In this document: positions 1 to 13,700 of the stretch, one piece after another
How positions within the stretch are numbered: position 1 is the stretch's first letter
Layout of the letters: the number at the start of each line of letters is the position of its first letter
Source: Quillaja saponaria
Taxonomy: Eukaryota; Streptophyta; Magnoliopsida; Fabales; Quillajaceae
Length of the DNA: 64,000 nucleotides
Reading direction: 5' to 3'
Assembly: GCA_029379385.1 (NCBI GenBank)
Contig: CM055617.1
Coordinates: 496,001-560,000, forward strand
Made by a program: the position numbers and the translations under genes
The notes under the pieces: generated by a model
Databases searched by the model: none
Told to the model about the DNA's origin: nothing
The model's input: only the letters and a program-made list of their open reading frames with translations

Positions 1-238
1 TAGTTCTCACATATGCTTATAAACCTAAACTGTCAGTAGCAGTCAGTAAAACTATCTAAAGACAGCAAGACCGCAGTCAATTAAAAGCCTGGGTTGATGT
101 AATTAAACCAACATGGTACGTAACCTTAAAAAGATTGTCCAGGCCCCAAATCAATAGATAATCAACGAGGTCAAAACAACAAAAATATGGTAATCTGCGA
201 ATAAAACGGATAAAAACAAAAATTCAAAGAAATCCCAC

Positions 239-344
239 CTGAAATTCGTTCATTGGGCTGATTTTGGCCACGCTCCACAGCTCCACTTGTACATAAAAAG
301 GCAGCACAGAGAAGCCCAACAAAACCCCACTTCCACATATCCAT
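239..344 (-). CDS. IRX10: IRX10/GUT-type xylan glycosyltransferase, first coding exon only (gene runs off the left edge)
   Basis: The exon starts at the ATG whose A is base 344 and ends at a GT donor (intron begins at base 238), giving about 35 residues plus one base. It reads MDMWKWGFVGLLCAAFLC as a hydrophobic signal anchor and then ends in NERISG. In GT47 proteins of the IRX10/IRX10L group a short variable hydrophobic N-terminus is followed by ERISG and then a conserved SAGDVLEDDP block, usually in the next exon; that block is not present in bases 1-235, so exon 2 lies outside the window. Known family role: Golgi beta-1,4-xylosyltransferase that extends the xylan backbone of secondary walls. 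The assignment rests on a short stretch, so the exact member (IRX10 or IRX10-like) is open. An in-frame upstream ATG at 392 exists but adds a non-hydrophobic tail with several W and C residues and is less likely. Confidence 0.6.
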
Positions 345-860
345 TTTTTTTTTCCTCCAACAACACCAATATCTCAAAATCGCAACTATCAAGGATCAAA
401 AAGAAAAAGTTGAGAGGAAAATCAATGGGGGCGTTCCAGATATGACCAAAGAAGATAGGATGAGGCAATAATAAAGCAAGTCTAACTAAGCAGAAGAAGG
501 GGATAGTTGGGATGTCAAAGGACAAAGTAGTTGTGTAAGAGATTTCTTAGCATTTAGTCTTCTATGCTGTACTGGAAGAAAGGGAAATGGGTTTTCCTCA
601 GCAGCAAACGAGAAAGACAGATTTAAATGGATTTCAAGCTGTTTTTGATATATTCAATCCAAATGGTATATAGTTGAAAGAAGAAAAAAAACATGAGCAT
701 TTGATTTCGATTTACAATTAAATTTGGTGGGGAGTAGTCTTTATCCGCAGTTTGATGAGAAGTCCATCTCAGACCACCATATACACAAACCATACCCAAC
801 TATTTCACGCTGTAAGTTCAACCTTCAAAACCAGCCTTCTTTTTCTTTTCTTTTCTTTTT
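345..860 (-). promoter_or_regulatory. Leader and promoter side of the IRX10-type gene
   Basis: This is the region upstream of the ATG at 344 on the minus strand. On the plus strand it shows a T-rich run directly before the ATG (345-353) and CT-rich tracts near 840-860, typical of plant leaders. No clear TATA box or splice pair could be fixed, so the transcription start is not placed. Confidence 0.3.
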
Positions 861-3800
861 TATAAATAATTTTTTGCCATGGACACTGTTGGCATAAATA
901 GTCGTTGAAAATTCATAGCGCCGTAATGAGCCAGACCAAAATTAAACCTCTTTACATATTATTTAATAATCTAATAATAGTTAATACATATTAAACAATA
1001 TATAATTTAATATTAAATAATATTTATTAATCAATAATTTTCATATATAATATTAAATATTGGTAAGTAATACTAAATATTATTTATGAATATTTAATAA
1101 CAAATATCTATTAATTTAATATTAACAAATATTTATTATTATTATATGATACTAAAAACATATAATAATATTTATATTAAATAATTAATAAATATAAATA
1201 TAATATTAAATAACTATTATTATTTAATAATTATAACATATAATATTATATATTATTAAATATTTAAATTTAAAAGTAGCCTAAATTCATGTTTCATTTG
1301 GAGTTCAATAATGTTTTAGTATTTATATGAGTTAGGATTAGGGTTAAGATTGGAGTTAGGTTAGGGTTAAATTGAATTATATAGAATCTTATAATTATTC
1401 ACAAATAACGTGTTCATCTAGTTGTCTACGTAATAGAGCTTGAGTCTCTTTAACAGTTCTTATTGAGTTATTTTAGATATAACATAATATAGATATATAC
1501 GTGATATTATTTACATGTCTCAATCAGACGACTGAAATGGTAATCGAATGTAATTGAAAAAAAAAAATATAATTAACATAATTATTTTATTAGCAATATA
1601 TCATTTTTTTAATGTTTTTGTAACAGTAATAACAATGTAATGTGAAATTTATAAAAGCACATAAATTAATAAAATCTCTATTTTACTAAGACGTAAATCA
1701 TTTGAGACTCTAACGATTTACATTAAAATTTTACTAAGACATAAATTGTTAGATACTCTGACGATTCACGTTGAAATTTTACTAAAACGTGAATCGTTGG
1801 AGACTTTGGCTATTCACTTTAAAATTTTACTAAAACGTGAATCGTTAAAGACTAGAGCGATTTATGTTAAAATTTTACTTATATTTAATAATTAATATTT
1901 ATCACTATATATCATTTAATATTATATATTATTCAATAATTAATACTTTTAAATATTTTATTTTAATAAATATTAATTGTTAATATTATTTAATATTAAA
2001 TAATGAATATTATTAATATCCAATACTTAATAACTAATAATTAATATTTCATATTATGTAATATTTATTAGTAAATATATTTATATATATATATATAAGA
2101 AATGTGAATTGAACTGAAGGAAACAAAAAATGGCAGTAATATCTTAGGTACAAGTAATTAGAACTAGATCATGACTGAATTTAATTGATGGAATTGGTCT
2201 ATTATTTTCCATGGCCGGCGATGAAAGTTCCTTTAAGTTCAAATTAGAGGGAAAAGATTGTTCAATGAACCATTATAATTTATTTCAAAATGTACAAATT
2301 GTGATTCGGAAGTTTCATAGTGACAATTTATGTTTTAATTTATATATCATTTCATAATATATAATTGCTAGACTATCATGAAAAATTGGCCTAATAGTTA
2401 ATAATTTGTGTTTCTTTTATTAATTTCATATGTTTAAATATTATTAGAAAGTAGCGGATTTAAAATTTTTTTGTACTTTATTATTGATAAATTGGCTTAT
2501 TGTAAAAATATTTATTATAAATATAATTTATTGATAATGTGAAATTATTTTAATTCTTTCACAATATAAATAAAGGAGACATTTTGTTACTTTTCCCTAA
2601 AAAAAAAAAAACGTAAAATCAACACTTTTTTTTGTTGGTAGGGAACGAGCTAAAAACGTCAAAGACACAAAAAGACACAAAAAAGTGTTCTGTTTCATCT
2701 TTGCATGATAGATAAATTAAAATTACTGCATTTGGGTAATCACACTAGCCAGATAATGAGTTGATAAGCGGTTTTAAGAGAAAATGAGTAGTAAGCAAGA
2801 GAGTAAAATATAGAATTATTTCTTAAAATTATTTTATGTTAATAATTATTTTAATTTGATATATAATATATGATAAGAGATGATAAGAGTCTTCTATATA
2901 AAAAATAAAAAATAAAACATATTACTTACCACATCCCTGTATTTTCGCACCTATTGAATGAGTTTAATAAAAAATATATAATATTTATTTTAATTTTTTT
3001 TAATTATATTTAAAAGAAAAAGAGAGAGTTAGTTTGTGAGCAGTTATTAAGATATTAAATTATTTAATTAGTGAAAAATATATAATTTTATTTATACTAT
3101 TATGAGATAGGAGATTGTTATGACTTTCTTTACTATAAAATAGTATATATATATTCGCGCATCTATACTTTTAGAGGAAGCTTTTAGAAAAGATATCCAT
3201 TCTCACTTAAATTGCATAGATATAAATAAATTATGCTAAAATATATAAACACCATAAATCATCTAAGTTTTATGATCACAATTTATATCTTGAGAATTTG
3301 GCTCATTAAACTTTTTTTACTAATGAGAACTAAATAATTTTTCCAAAAAAATGATGAATTACAAGGTAATTGTATATAATAGAGGTAAGTCGACTACGTT
3401 TTAACGATAAAGGTGTTAATTAATTTTGAAACATAATTTGTACAAAATCGCCTTATAGTTAGACGAGTTATGTATTAGTTACATTTACACATGGATGTAA
3501 TTTTGAATTATATTTTAAAACCCGCCCTAGACCAAGAAAAAAGTGTTATATGATGTCATAATTAAAAAATATAAATATTTAAGACACATAATCATTTAAT
3601 GCCCAACATTAAAATATATATATAAATAAAAATTAAAGATAAAAAAATAGTAAAGTACAAGCATCTCTCATCTATTTTGTTTTGTTTTCTTATTTTTTTT
3701 TTTTAAATTGAATGGGCTAGATTTGTAAAATACCAAGAGTAAATTCATATCTTAAAACACTATTTATAAAATTTAATTAATATACAAGTCATTAAATATC

Positions 3801-4650
3801 GTGTCAATTTGAGTGTTAATATATACAAATCACACATACAGTTTACATTTTAATATAAATCTTCATTCATAAATCACGAGGCCATGAATGCAAAAACAAA
3901 AGTTGGTAGAGATGAAAAAGAAAGTTGTTTTAACTAAGATAGAATTATTGTTCCTTAAAAACTGTTAGCAAAACAATTTAAAAGGTTTAAACAACTACAT
4001 CAATCTCCCATATAGGATCATACCCAAATAGAACTAATTTTCAATAATGTTTTTCAAATACATGAAAATATTAAACTCTAATTTTATACAGTTTAATTGA
4101 AAGTAAGTAATTTTTTCAATATAGAATTAATAAAACCATTTACAAATGTAATTATTGAGTCATTATTTAATAAACTATGATTCCTACATTTGGAGAAAAA
4201 AACAAGTAAAAAAGAAAAACCGACAATGGATGGGAATGAGCCAGTAAATTTTTGGGAAAGAAGTGTAAATATTTTATTTATGTAAAAAAAATAAAATTAC
4301 TTTGATGAGTGACTAGTTTTTACGTAGTGCTTCACTAGATAAACATTGTCTTATCTAAAAATTACTTTTTTTTTATAAAACTAAATTACAATTATATTGA
4401 TAAAATTTTTGTAAAACAATTATCATACACATATAAACCTCCCACAGGCTCATAAAAAATATAACAAATTTCAATAAATGTTTTTCAACAATTATATGAA
4501 AAAATTAAACTCAAATTTATACGTCATAATAAAAAAATATAAATTTAATTTAATAAACCAAAAATTAATTTTTAATAAAATTAAGGTTCCTCCATGTAAA
4601 AAAATAAAAAAAATGAACAAGGAAATTGAGCCCGTAAATTTTAAGCTACC
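861..4650. other. AT-rich intergenic spacer
   Basis: About 3.8 kb made mostly of A and T, with long stretches built from variations of TTAATATT and ATAATATT. No open frame here looks coding. It holds the 48-bp tandem repeat described separately, a (TA)n run near 2080-2097, and a few degenerate GGTTAGG/AGGGTT words near 1325-1365 that are too short and irregular to be an interstitial telomere tract. Confidence 0.7.
1681..1880. repeat. 48-bp tandem repeat, four units, each nearly palindromic
   Basis: Units begin at 1681, 1729, 1777 and 1825, each with TTTTACTAA, and a partial fifth begins at 1873; the spacing is exactly 48 bases every time. Inside each unit an arm like ACGTGAATCGTT is followed by GAGACTCT and then the inverse arm ACGATTCACGT, so a unit can fold into a hairpin. 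Units differ by many substitutions but no length changes. Origin unknown; it could be the remnant of a small foldback element that amplified locally. Confidence 0.8.
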
Positions 4651-4658
4651 AAAGCCAG

Positions 4659-4753
4659 TATAAAACCCCACCCAAACTGGCGGGAATACCAGTCTTTTTC
4701 CCTCCAACTTTCACTTCACTCTCGCTCGCTCTTCAGGCCTCGAAACAACGGCC
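4659..4753 (+). promoter_or_regulatory. POLD1 core promoter with TATA box and E2F-type site
   Basis: A TATAAAA word lies at 4659-4665, about 90 bases before the ATG. At 4679-4687 the minus strand reads ATTCCCGCC, which fits the plant E2F consensus WTTSSCSS. A CT-rich leader follows (about 4690-4750). E2F control is typical of S-phase replication genes, so this fits the gene downstream. The transcription start would be near 4690, which would put the E2F site right at the start. Confidence 0.55.
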
Positions 4754-7700
4754 ATGAAAAACGGCAGTACACGGAAAAGGCCATCTCCGGCGGCGGCTGG
4801 ACCCTCACCGGCTCCCCCAACCAAAAACCAAGCATTTTCCCAAGAAGAAGAATTCGTAGATGAGGACGTCTTCCTCGACGAAACCCTTGTCTTTGAAGAC
4901 GAAGAGTCCCTCATCCTCCGTGACATTGAGGAACGTCAGGCCCTTGCGTCTCGTCTTGCTAAGTGGAATCGCCCGCCTCTCTCGTCTGATTATATTTCAC
5001 AATCTCGAAGCATCGGTGAGTGATTTCTGTAAGCCATTTTGTGTGAATTTGTCGTGCTGGATTACTAGGGTTTCGGTTTGATTTTTTGGAATTTGGTTTA
5101 TAGTTTTTCAGCAGCTGGAGATCGATTACGTGATAGGAGAGAGTCATAAAGAACTGTTTCCCAATTCTTATGGGCCCGCTGCTATTATCAGAATATTCGG
5201 GGTTTCAAAGGAAGGTTAGCTCATGTTCATATTTTATTTTGCTGGTACAACTTTGGTTGATTAGTGAGCCGAGGACATCAGAATCAGAAGATTTTAAGCT
5301 TTTTTTAAAATGTTGTTTTTAGTAGAAACCTAAGTCTCCAACCTTAAAAGAAATTAATCTAGCTTAAACATCAGTAAGTGAAGAATAGTAAATGAAAGTC
5401 TGGCTAGGAATTCCTGTTTAAATCTTACATATGCGTTTGGTCACTGATTCAATTAATGATGCTACAGATTCAATCAAGCACTCATGCAAAAGCCGTTGTA
5501 GATTTTGAGAGCCTCTGAAATCTCAGTCATAACAGCACATGATTATTCCCCTAAATAGTTTAACTTTGGTGTTGAATATGTGTTAGGACATAGCATTTGC
5601 TGCCTTGCTCATGGGTTTGAGCCATATTTCTATATCAGCTGCCCTCCAGGAATGGGTCCAGATGATATATCCAGTTTTCATCAAATTCTTGAGGTATTGG
5701 ATTTAGTACATAAACAAATAGATGCTGCTCTTGTAATAAGTTGTGGTAATACACCATGCTAACCTGTGTTTGCTGATGCTTCAGGGAAGGATGAGGGAGG
5801 TCAACAGGAATAGCAATGTGCCAAAATTTGTCCGTCGTATTGAATTGATTCAGAGACGTAGCATTATGTACTACCAGCAGCAGAGTTCTCATCCCTTCCT
5901 AAAAATTGTAGTGGCATTGCCAACAATGGTAGCCAGCTGCCGTGGTATGTCCTACAAATACAGAGTTGAACTGGTTTTTATATTTTCTGGCATGTAGATG
6001 CATGATCATATGTGCTTCCTTTTAATGTCTATCTCATGTAACCTTCCCAAACAGAAGTTCCTTCCTAAGTCTATTGCTTCTGGTTGAAATGGTCAAAAAT
6101 CGGCAGGTATTCTTGATAGAGGTATACATATTGATGGTCTTGGAATGAAGAACTTCATGACCTATGAAAGCAATGTGCTCTTTGCCCTCCGTTTCATGAT
6201 TGATTGCAACATCGTTGGTGGCAATTGGATTGAAGTACCTGCTGGAAAATATAAGAAGACATCAAAAACTTTATCTCACTGCCAGTTAGAGTTTGATTGC
6301 TTGTATCCTCATGCAAGAGACAACCATGTCTCATCTCAATTAAGAGTTTATGATACTTTCTGGACATATATTTTCCTTTACAGCATCCTCTTAGCTACTC
6401 AGAGTTGATTAGTCATGCCCCAGAAGGGGAATTTTCAAAGATGGCTCCATTTCGCATATTAAGTTTTGATATTGAGTGTGCTGGCCGTAAGGGTCATTTT
6501 CCTGAGCCAACCCATGATCCTGTTATCCAGGTACAAGTCCTTATTTCTGTGGCATAAATATGATTAGTTTCAGCGATAACCTACCCTTTGCGTTGGCATT
6601 TTTTATTCACTGTTTTGAAAGTGAAATTTATCATTTTTCTCTTAGGTTGCCAATCTGGTTACTTTGCAAGGAGAAGACCAACCACTTATCCGTAATGTCA
6701 TGACCCTTAAATCATGCTCTCCTATAGTTGGGGTTGATGTGATGTCATTTGATACAGAAAGAGAAGTTTTGCTAGCTTGGAGGGTAGTCTTTTTTTCTTG
6801 AATTTGCTAATGTTTTGAATTCTGTCAATCCTTGTTAAGCGGCTTGATGAGACTCATTATATTTTAGATTTATATTGCCAAGTATTTTGATTTACCATCC
6901 TCTTTAAAATTGTGAGAACAGAGTTATGTGCAGTCATGCTGTGTTGACATCTATGTCTATACTTTTCCATCTTATAAATGGTAAAGCAGACACACACTGA
7001 AACACACACATTAATTTTTATATGTGAGCACTTGTGTGGCATAATTGTTGTGTGTGGCATAATTGTTGTTCTATAATGCCTATCACTGTGTATCTGAGTA
7101 TTATTTCTCTCTTGGCGTAGGTTTCACAATATCATTGCTGGATAATTTTCTATTAAATTATGCTTTGGTGAATTATAGCTGTAGATAGGATTCAACTTGG
7201 GGGGGGGGGGGGGATGTGATAGCCAAGTTGGAATGAAGGCTTGCTGTCATGGTTTATCCAAGAAAGATAGGAAAGCAACAAAGCGTTGATATATTTCTGT
7301 TCAACTTTATCTAGGATACTCTATCTTGTCAGTTGCAACTTTTGATATGTATTATTATCCTTTTTATTTTACTGGGATGTGTAATAACCAACTAAGTGCA
7401 TTTCTCAGTACTCATTGAAGTAACATGCCTATGAGCAAAGCCTTTCTCTAACCTTCTCTCTTAATGGTTAATAAATCTATCTGTTGCTGTTTTTTGTACT
7501 GCATGTTATTACTCTTCACTATATTTATTTTGTTTCCTGACATCTACTAGATTTAGTATCCTTGTAGGACCCTTTCACTTTATCAGAGAAACTTTGATGT
7601 TAGGGTACCATTTATTATTCTGATTTAGAATTAAACCCTGCTCTCTTGTTGGTAAGTCATATTTAATTGTTAGGAGTTCTTTCTTGGGTGAGTTGATTTA

Positions 7701-10700
7701 TGATTCAGTGAATCAATTATAAAAAAAGAAAAGAAAAAGTGTTTTATGTGACTCATTTTTGAGAAGCAAATATTATTCGTAGTTGGGTGTTTTATGGTCC
7801 AGAACTTTTTTGTGCAGTTGATGTTTTGTGCTGGTTTTAACCTTACTAGTGGGTAATGCACTTATATTTCATTCTCCTTTACAGTTGTGCATATGTTCAA
7901 TCCATGTAGCTGTTGAATAAAATGTATATCTTTCTCTAAGCTAGGTTCTCTAGTCTGATGAGCATGGTTTGCTCGCAGGATTTTATACGCCAAGTGGATC
8001 CTGATATTATAATTGGATATAACATTTGCAAATTTGACTTGCCATATCTCATTGAGGTGATTGAATTCCTAGATTCTATATTTAAAATGTGTTTATGAAT
8101 TACTAAGGTGAAGATTTTGCTAAACTATGTTTTCCACTAATCGGACTTGATGTTTCTTTTCTTGTTTACAGAGAGCCGAGACTCTAAAAATATCAGAATT
8201 TCCATTACTTGGCCGCATCAAGAGTAGCAGAGTTCGAGTCAAAGATACGACTTTTTCGTCAAGGTGAAAACATCATAATTTGTTACAAAAATAACCTAAT
8301 AGTTAATACATATTGAAACATAAAATTTTCGATAAAAAGCATTTATGTTGCCTTTACCTAATTCTATGAGTGGCAATTTTTCGCTAATCTTCTATGTTAC
8401 CCATCACAGGTGAAGTTGGCCGTTCAAAATAGTGTGACTATTTGATTGTCAGAATGTTTAAGCATGTATCTGTTACCTTTTTTTTTCTTTTTTCTATATA
8501 TATTTTAACTTTATTGCTAATGCCCCTGCATAAACGGCTGCTGCTGCTACTATGTTGAGGAGTTCTCTAGTTGGGTTTCTTTTACAAGGGGGAAGTGGGA
8601 TGCTCCTGATTTTTGTCAAATTTATTGAAACAGAATATTCAATTACAATAAAACTAAAACTTGATCTTAATCGTTGGTTTGTAGCAATGTATTTTTAATT
8701 GGCATGCTTCATAAGCACATGAAAATAGAGGTATGATTTATTTTCTGATAGCCTGTGATTTCAAATATTTTGATATTTCAATGAAAAAAGAAGAAATAAA
8801 ATGGATTTCCCATTTTTTCTTATTAATAATATTTGAAATTATTTTGTCTGATTGGGATGTCTTTAGCTGGATGCTTGAGACATAAACAATCATTCAATTT
8901 TGATTTTATTTCTTATTTTTGTGGTTTCAAGTATCATATCTATTCTCGTTGGAATCACTTGGCATATGCTCAATTTTTTTTGAACTTCTTGGAGTAACTG
9001 GCTTAGTGACACTTGGTGATATTGCAGACAGTATGGGACCAGGGAAAGCAAAGAGGTGACAGTGGAAGGGAGAGTTCAATTTGATTTGCTCCAGGTTCTG
9101 TTCATAGCATGTGATGCTTTAGTTATTATTTGCGTGGTATATCCAAATTGAGTGATGAATAAGTTCTACAGTTGTCTTTGTCCATTGCAGGTGATGCAAC
9201 GGGATTACAAATTAAGTTCTTACTCATTGAATTCTGTCTCAGCACATTTTCTTTCTGAGCAGGCAAGGTCTATGGTTCTACTTTTGATATTATACCAAGT
9301 ATCTCCTTTGTTTTGTACTTTTCTTCATCATCTTATTCATTCAGAAGAATTTCATAGGGTTGAATGATAGAATGAGCAATGTAAACTTCCTTCTTGAGTC
9401 TTGACTAAATTGAATTTGCTGACTGCATGAGTTCTTTGTATAAGTAGAATAAACTAAATGATGGTATGAATCTAGTGCTGTAGTTTGTATTAAGGTTTCA
9501 TCTGCAACTTTTCTTAGAGTTCTTGCTGGTGGCTGTGTTTAATTTGATGTTTCAGTGAAGCAAACACTAGAATTGTTATTTTGTTGTAGTATTATCTCCA
9601 CTGATAATCTTGTTTATAGTGTGTTTGCCCATGCATGAATGTGCATTTCTGTTTTTTGCTAGTAGATCGTATTAAGTATTGACTCTACTGTCTTCATTCT
9701 CTTGTTCAGAAAGAGGACGTCCACCACTCAATCATATCTGATCTTCAGAATGGAAATGCAGAAACTAGGAGGCGTCTTGCTGTGTATTGTTTGAAGGTTT
9801 AACTTTTGGTTTCCATTTTCCTTACATTGATCTCCTATGCTGGTGTTTGCATTCTTCTCCTATGCTGGTGTTTGCATTCTCTATTCTATTCCATCTTTCA
9901 TCAGCTTCTCGTAGGCAATTTAGCTCCAAATGGATGGGAACTAGGAATTAATTTTCAGTTGGCCAAAGTTCAATCAATATAACTTTGAAAATAATTGATT
10001 TATGTTGAGATGGATGATAGGACATACAATAAAAGCTAGAATACGAAATGAGGAGATTTGCAGAAAGGTAGAGGTTGCACCTATTGAAGAGAAATGAGAG
10101 AGAACCTTTTGCGGTGGTTTGGACGTATCCAACGTAAGCCGTAGGATGTTGTAGTTATGAGAGGTGAATTGGTGAGGTGGATGGGTTAGATGAGGTAGGG
10201 AGAGACCAAGAATTACATGGGGACAAGTGTAAATGTACTAAAATGATTCATATAGCATATCCCAACTAGTTTGGGATTTAAGGTTTCGTGTTGAGTTGGT
10301 AAGGGTTGTCTATTGGGGAAAATAGTTAGGGATTCATCCTTTAAATTTCTTAAAAATAAAGATGCAATTGGGCACTACATAAGGACGTTTATTTATTCTT
10401 ATGTTAGGAAATCGATTTATCTTGTTAATTTTAGCTAGAAAATAAAGATCTAAAGAAAAGAGATTAAGATACGATGGTTTACATGCATCAGCGGGCCAAA
10501 TTGTTTTATCATGTTAATGTTATTTTTTTGATAGAACATCATATTAATTTTGTTAGGAAATCGATTTATCATGTTACAGAAGTAAAGATCTAAAGAAAAG
10601 GTCATTTACTGGCCACAATGTTGAAATGACTAGATTTTGTAATTGTTATCATCATTCAATTTAGAAATGAAGTGGCTAAATTGTTGCACATAACTTGTGA

Positions 10701-13700
10701 ATTGTAATGGACACAAACATTTTGCTTTTAGTAATCAGTAACTATTAAAAGGTTTATACCATAGCAAAAAATTTGGTGTAATATGTAGGATAGTGAACAT
10801 CTAGCTTAGAATCGTTTTACCAATGCTGCCTTTATACTTAAAAAAAAATTATTTAGGCATTCGTACTTATTGCATATATCAGATGTACATTACAAGGAGA
10901 TTCAATTTTTCATATTCTTCCGGTGCTGATGTCTATTTTCTAATTTACCTTATGCAAGATCATTTTCAGAACATTCCAAATTCACTATATGATGTTTGCT
11001 GAAGTGGACTGAAAATGCAACTAATCATCAATCATCCCATCATACAGTTTCTATATCTTGATTGAGCTGTCAAGACATTTCACTCAGTTTTATGTTATTC
11101 TTTTTTAATTAGTTTATGCAAAAGGAATATAAAGGCGAGTTGATAACAGAAGTAATCAGTACATTATGTGAAACATTAAAATATTGCTTGTTGACCTCAG
11201 GATGCTTATCTTCCTGCTGTAAGCATTATGTAGTGTTTGCTGACATGGCTGAAAATGAAATCAATCACCTAATCATGTCATCATACTTTGGCTATATCTT
11301 GATTCATCTATTATAAGCTATTTCACTTTGTGTATTTTTCCTCTTTATATGTGTAAAAAAAATAAAAAATAGAAAGGAGATAGTACAAAACAGAGTAGCC
11401 AATAAATTATGTGAAAATAAAAAATAAAAAATACTGCTCTTTGTTTGCAGGATGCTTATCTCCCTCAGCGTCTTTTGGACAAATTGATGTTTATTTACAA
11501 CTATGTGGAGATGGCTCGAGTAACAGGAGTTCCTATTTCCTTTTTACTTTCTAGAGGGCAAAGCATTAAGGTTAGCAATGGTTTGTGCAGAATGAGTGAT
11601 GGGCTGAAATTTGAAATGCCTGATATTTTTTATTTCTAGGTACTCTCACAACTTCTTAGGAAGGCAAAACAGAAAAATCTGGTTATTCCTAATGTCAAAC
11701 AGGTGGGCTCAGAACAAGGGACATATGAAGGTGCCACGGTAAGTTCATTCGCTTGTTTGTTGATCCCCCCTTTCCCTCTCTGATTGAGGTATTTCAACCA
11801 ACAAAGGAGGTTGTCTTTGCTCTGTAAATATTCTCTTCCCTTCCCGCACTTTCCCTTTCTTACCAACCAAGTGACATAAGTTTTAACATCTTTTGTCACT
11901 ATTTGCAGGTTTTGGAGGCCAAGGCTGGATTCTACGAAAAGCCAATTGCTACTCTGGATTTTGCATCCTTGTATCCATCTATTATGATGGCATATAATTT
12001 ATGTTACTGCACTCTGGTGATTCTTCTTACCATGGTTTCTATATGTAATCATAAGTTTCTCATTTTTATATCATGCATAGTAATTCCGTTAAGTAATTTG
12101 AATCAGTCTTACTGAGAGTCATCTAATGCTAAATCTAATGTTTGTGATACTTTTGAAGGTGACCCCTGAAGATGTTCGTAAAATGAATCTGCCTCCAGAA
12201 TATGTTAACAAAACTCCTTCTGGTGAAACATTTGTTAAACCAAATTTGCAGAAGGTCAGTTGCTACAGAATGTGGTGAATTTATTGTTTTCCTGTGGTGA
12301 AATTAATTATCTTTTGAAAGTTCTTTTGCTTAGATGAGCATCAGATGTTGCATAGTTTGAATGTCTCATTGCATACCTTTAGGGAATACTTCCTGAAATC
12401 CTTGAAGAACTCTTAGCTGCACGTAAAAGAGCAAAAGCAGATTTGAAGGTAATTCTCTGTTTTCTAATTTTTTTACGTGAATAATGACCCATAGTGCTCT
12501 TTTAACGTAGTTTTGCTGTCAAGTCGCCCGTGTTCAGTTATTTTGCATGTAAATGATATCTCTCGTTCTTATCTTTACTTTAGGAAGTGAAAGATCCTCT
12601 TGAGAAGGCTGTGCTAGATGGTCGTCAATTGGCTTTGAAAGTAATCATTCCACTTTAAATTTATCACACTTCATTCTTTTGGCTTTGCACAGAACTTTTT
12701 TCTGCAGTTCCTGTATGAAACTATGCTTGTTGTTTATATGTTTTACATGTTTTTTTAATCTTAATATTACCTTTATCTTTCAGATAAGTGCAAATTCTGT
12801 ATATGGATTTACAGGAGCAACTATTGGTCAGTTACCATGTTTGGAGATATCTTCAAGTGTTACTAGCTATGGTATTGTTCTAATCCAATACTCTATGTTT
12901 TATCTGTGATTCAATAATTTTTCCATGTTGAGTTCAATTAAAATCTGTATATTTGGGTCTGGTTGCTCACGAGTTGGCTTCCTTGTAAGGTCGACAAATG
13001 ATCGAGCACACAAAAAAGCTTGTGGAAGATAAATTTACAACACTTGGCGGCTATGAACACACTGCTGAGGTATATCATCTAAAGCATTCAATGTATTGCA
13101 TTTGCTGCTTACAATATGCCAAGAGAGGAATGTTAAGTATGGGGACACCTGATGAAGCTCTCCAGGTGTCTTTTATTTTTATTGGGGCATACTTTAGGCA
13201 TAATTTTTTCAACTTCTATTTACCTTTTGGCAATGGTCAATCATAATATATCGCTGTACAATTTTGATACCATTTATGCAAAATAAATGATTTGATTCCT
13301 ATATTATCATTGATTCCACCGTTGTAACTATGGTGTGCCATATTCTTCTTACAACAAACTCATGGTCATTGGGATAATTCCAAAATTTGGTTTGGTCAGC
13401 CTTGACAGATCTTCTGCCAACTTCAAGGTCACCTACACTTGCTTAGGTGCCTTGAGTGTTGTCACTGAAGATTCGTTTTTTTTTCCTTTCTCCAACTACT
13501 TCCTTCTCATCAAACAAAGAGGCATTGATCCACATTTGTATGTCCATTCCATAGTTGTCAAATCGTGAATCGGAATCCTACTTTTATGAATTGCAAATCG
13601 TATGGTTTAGTTAACTTTCTTATAATAAAAATAATAAATATTCAAAACAAGGGTTCTCGCACCGAGGGCGGGTGTGGGTAAAGAAGCTAGTCCAGGATAA

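Noticed and set aside
1325..1370. Possible interstitial telomere repeat (GGTTAGG, AGGGTT words)
   Set aside because: Words are irregular and do not keep the seven-base TTTAGGG period.
4478..4663. 61-codon open frame just upstream of POLD1
   Set aside because: AT-rich low-complexity sequence (mostly K, N, I) overlapping the TATA box of POLD1; no family features.
13070..13240. Open frame continuing from POLD1 exon 20 past its donor
   Set aside because: The conserved protein continues with VIYGDTDS at 17799; the sequence after 13069 has no similarity to the family and starts with a good GT donor.
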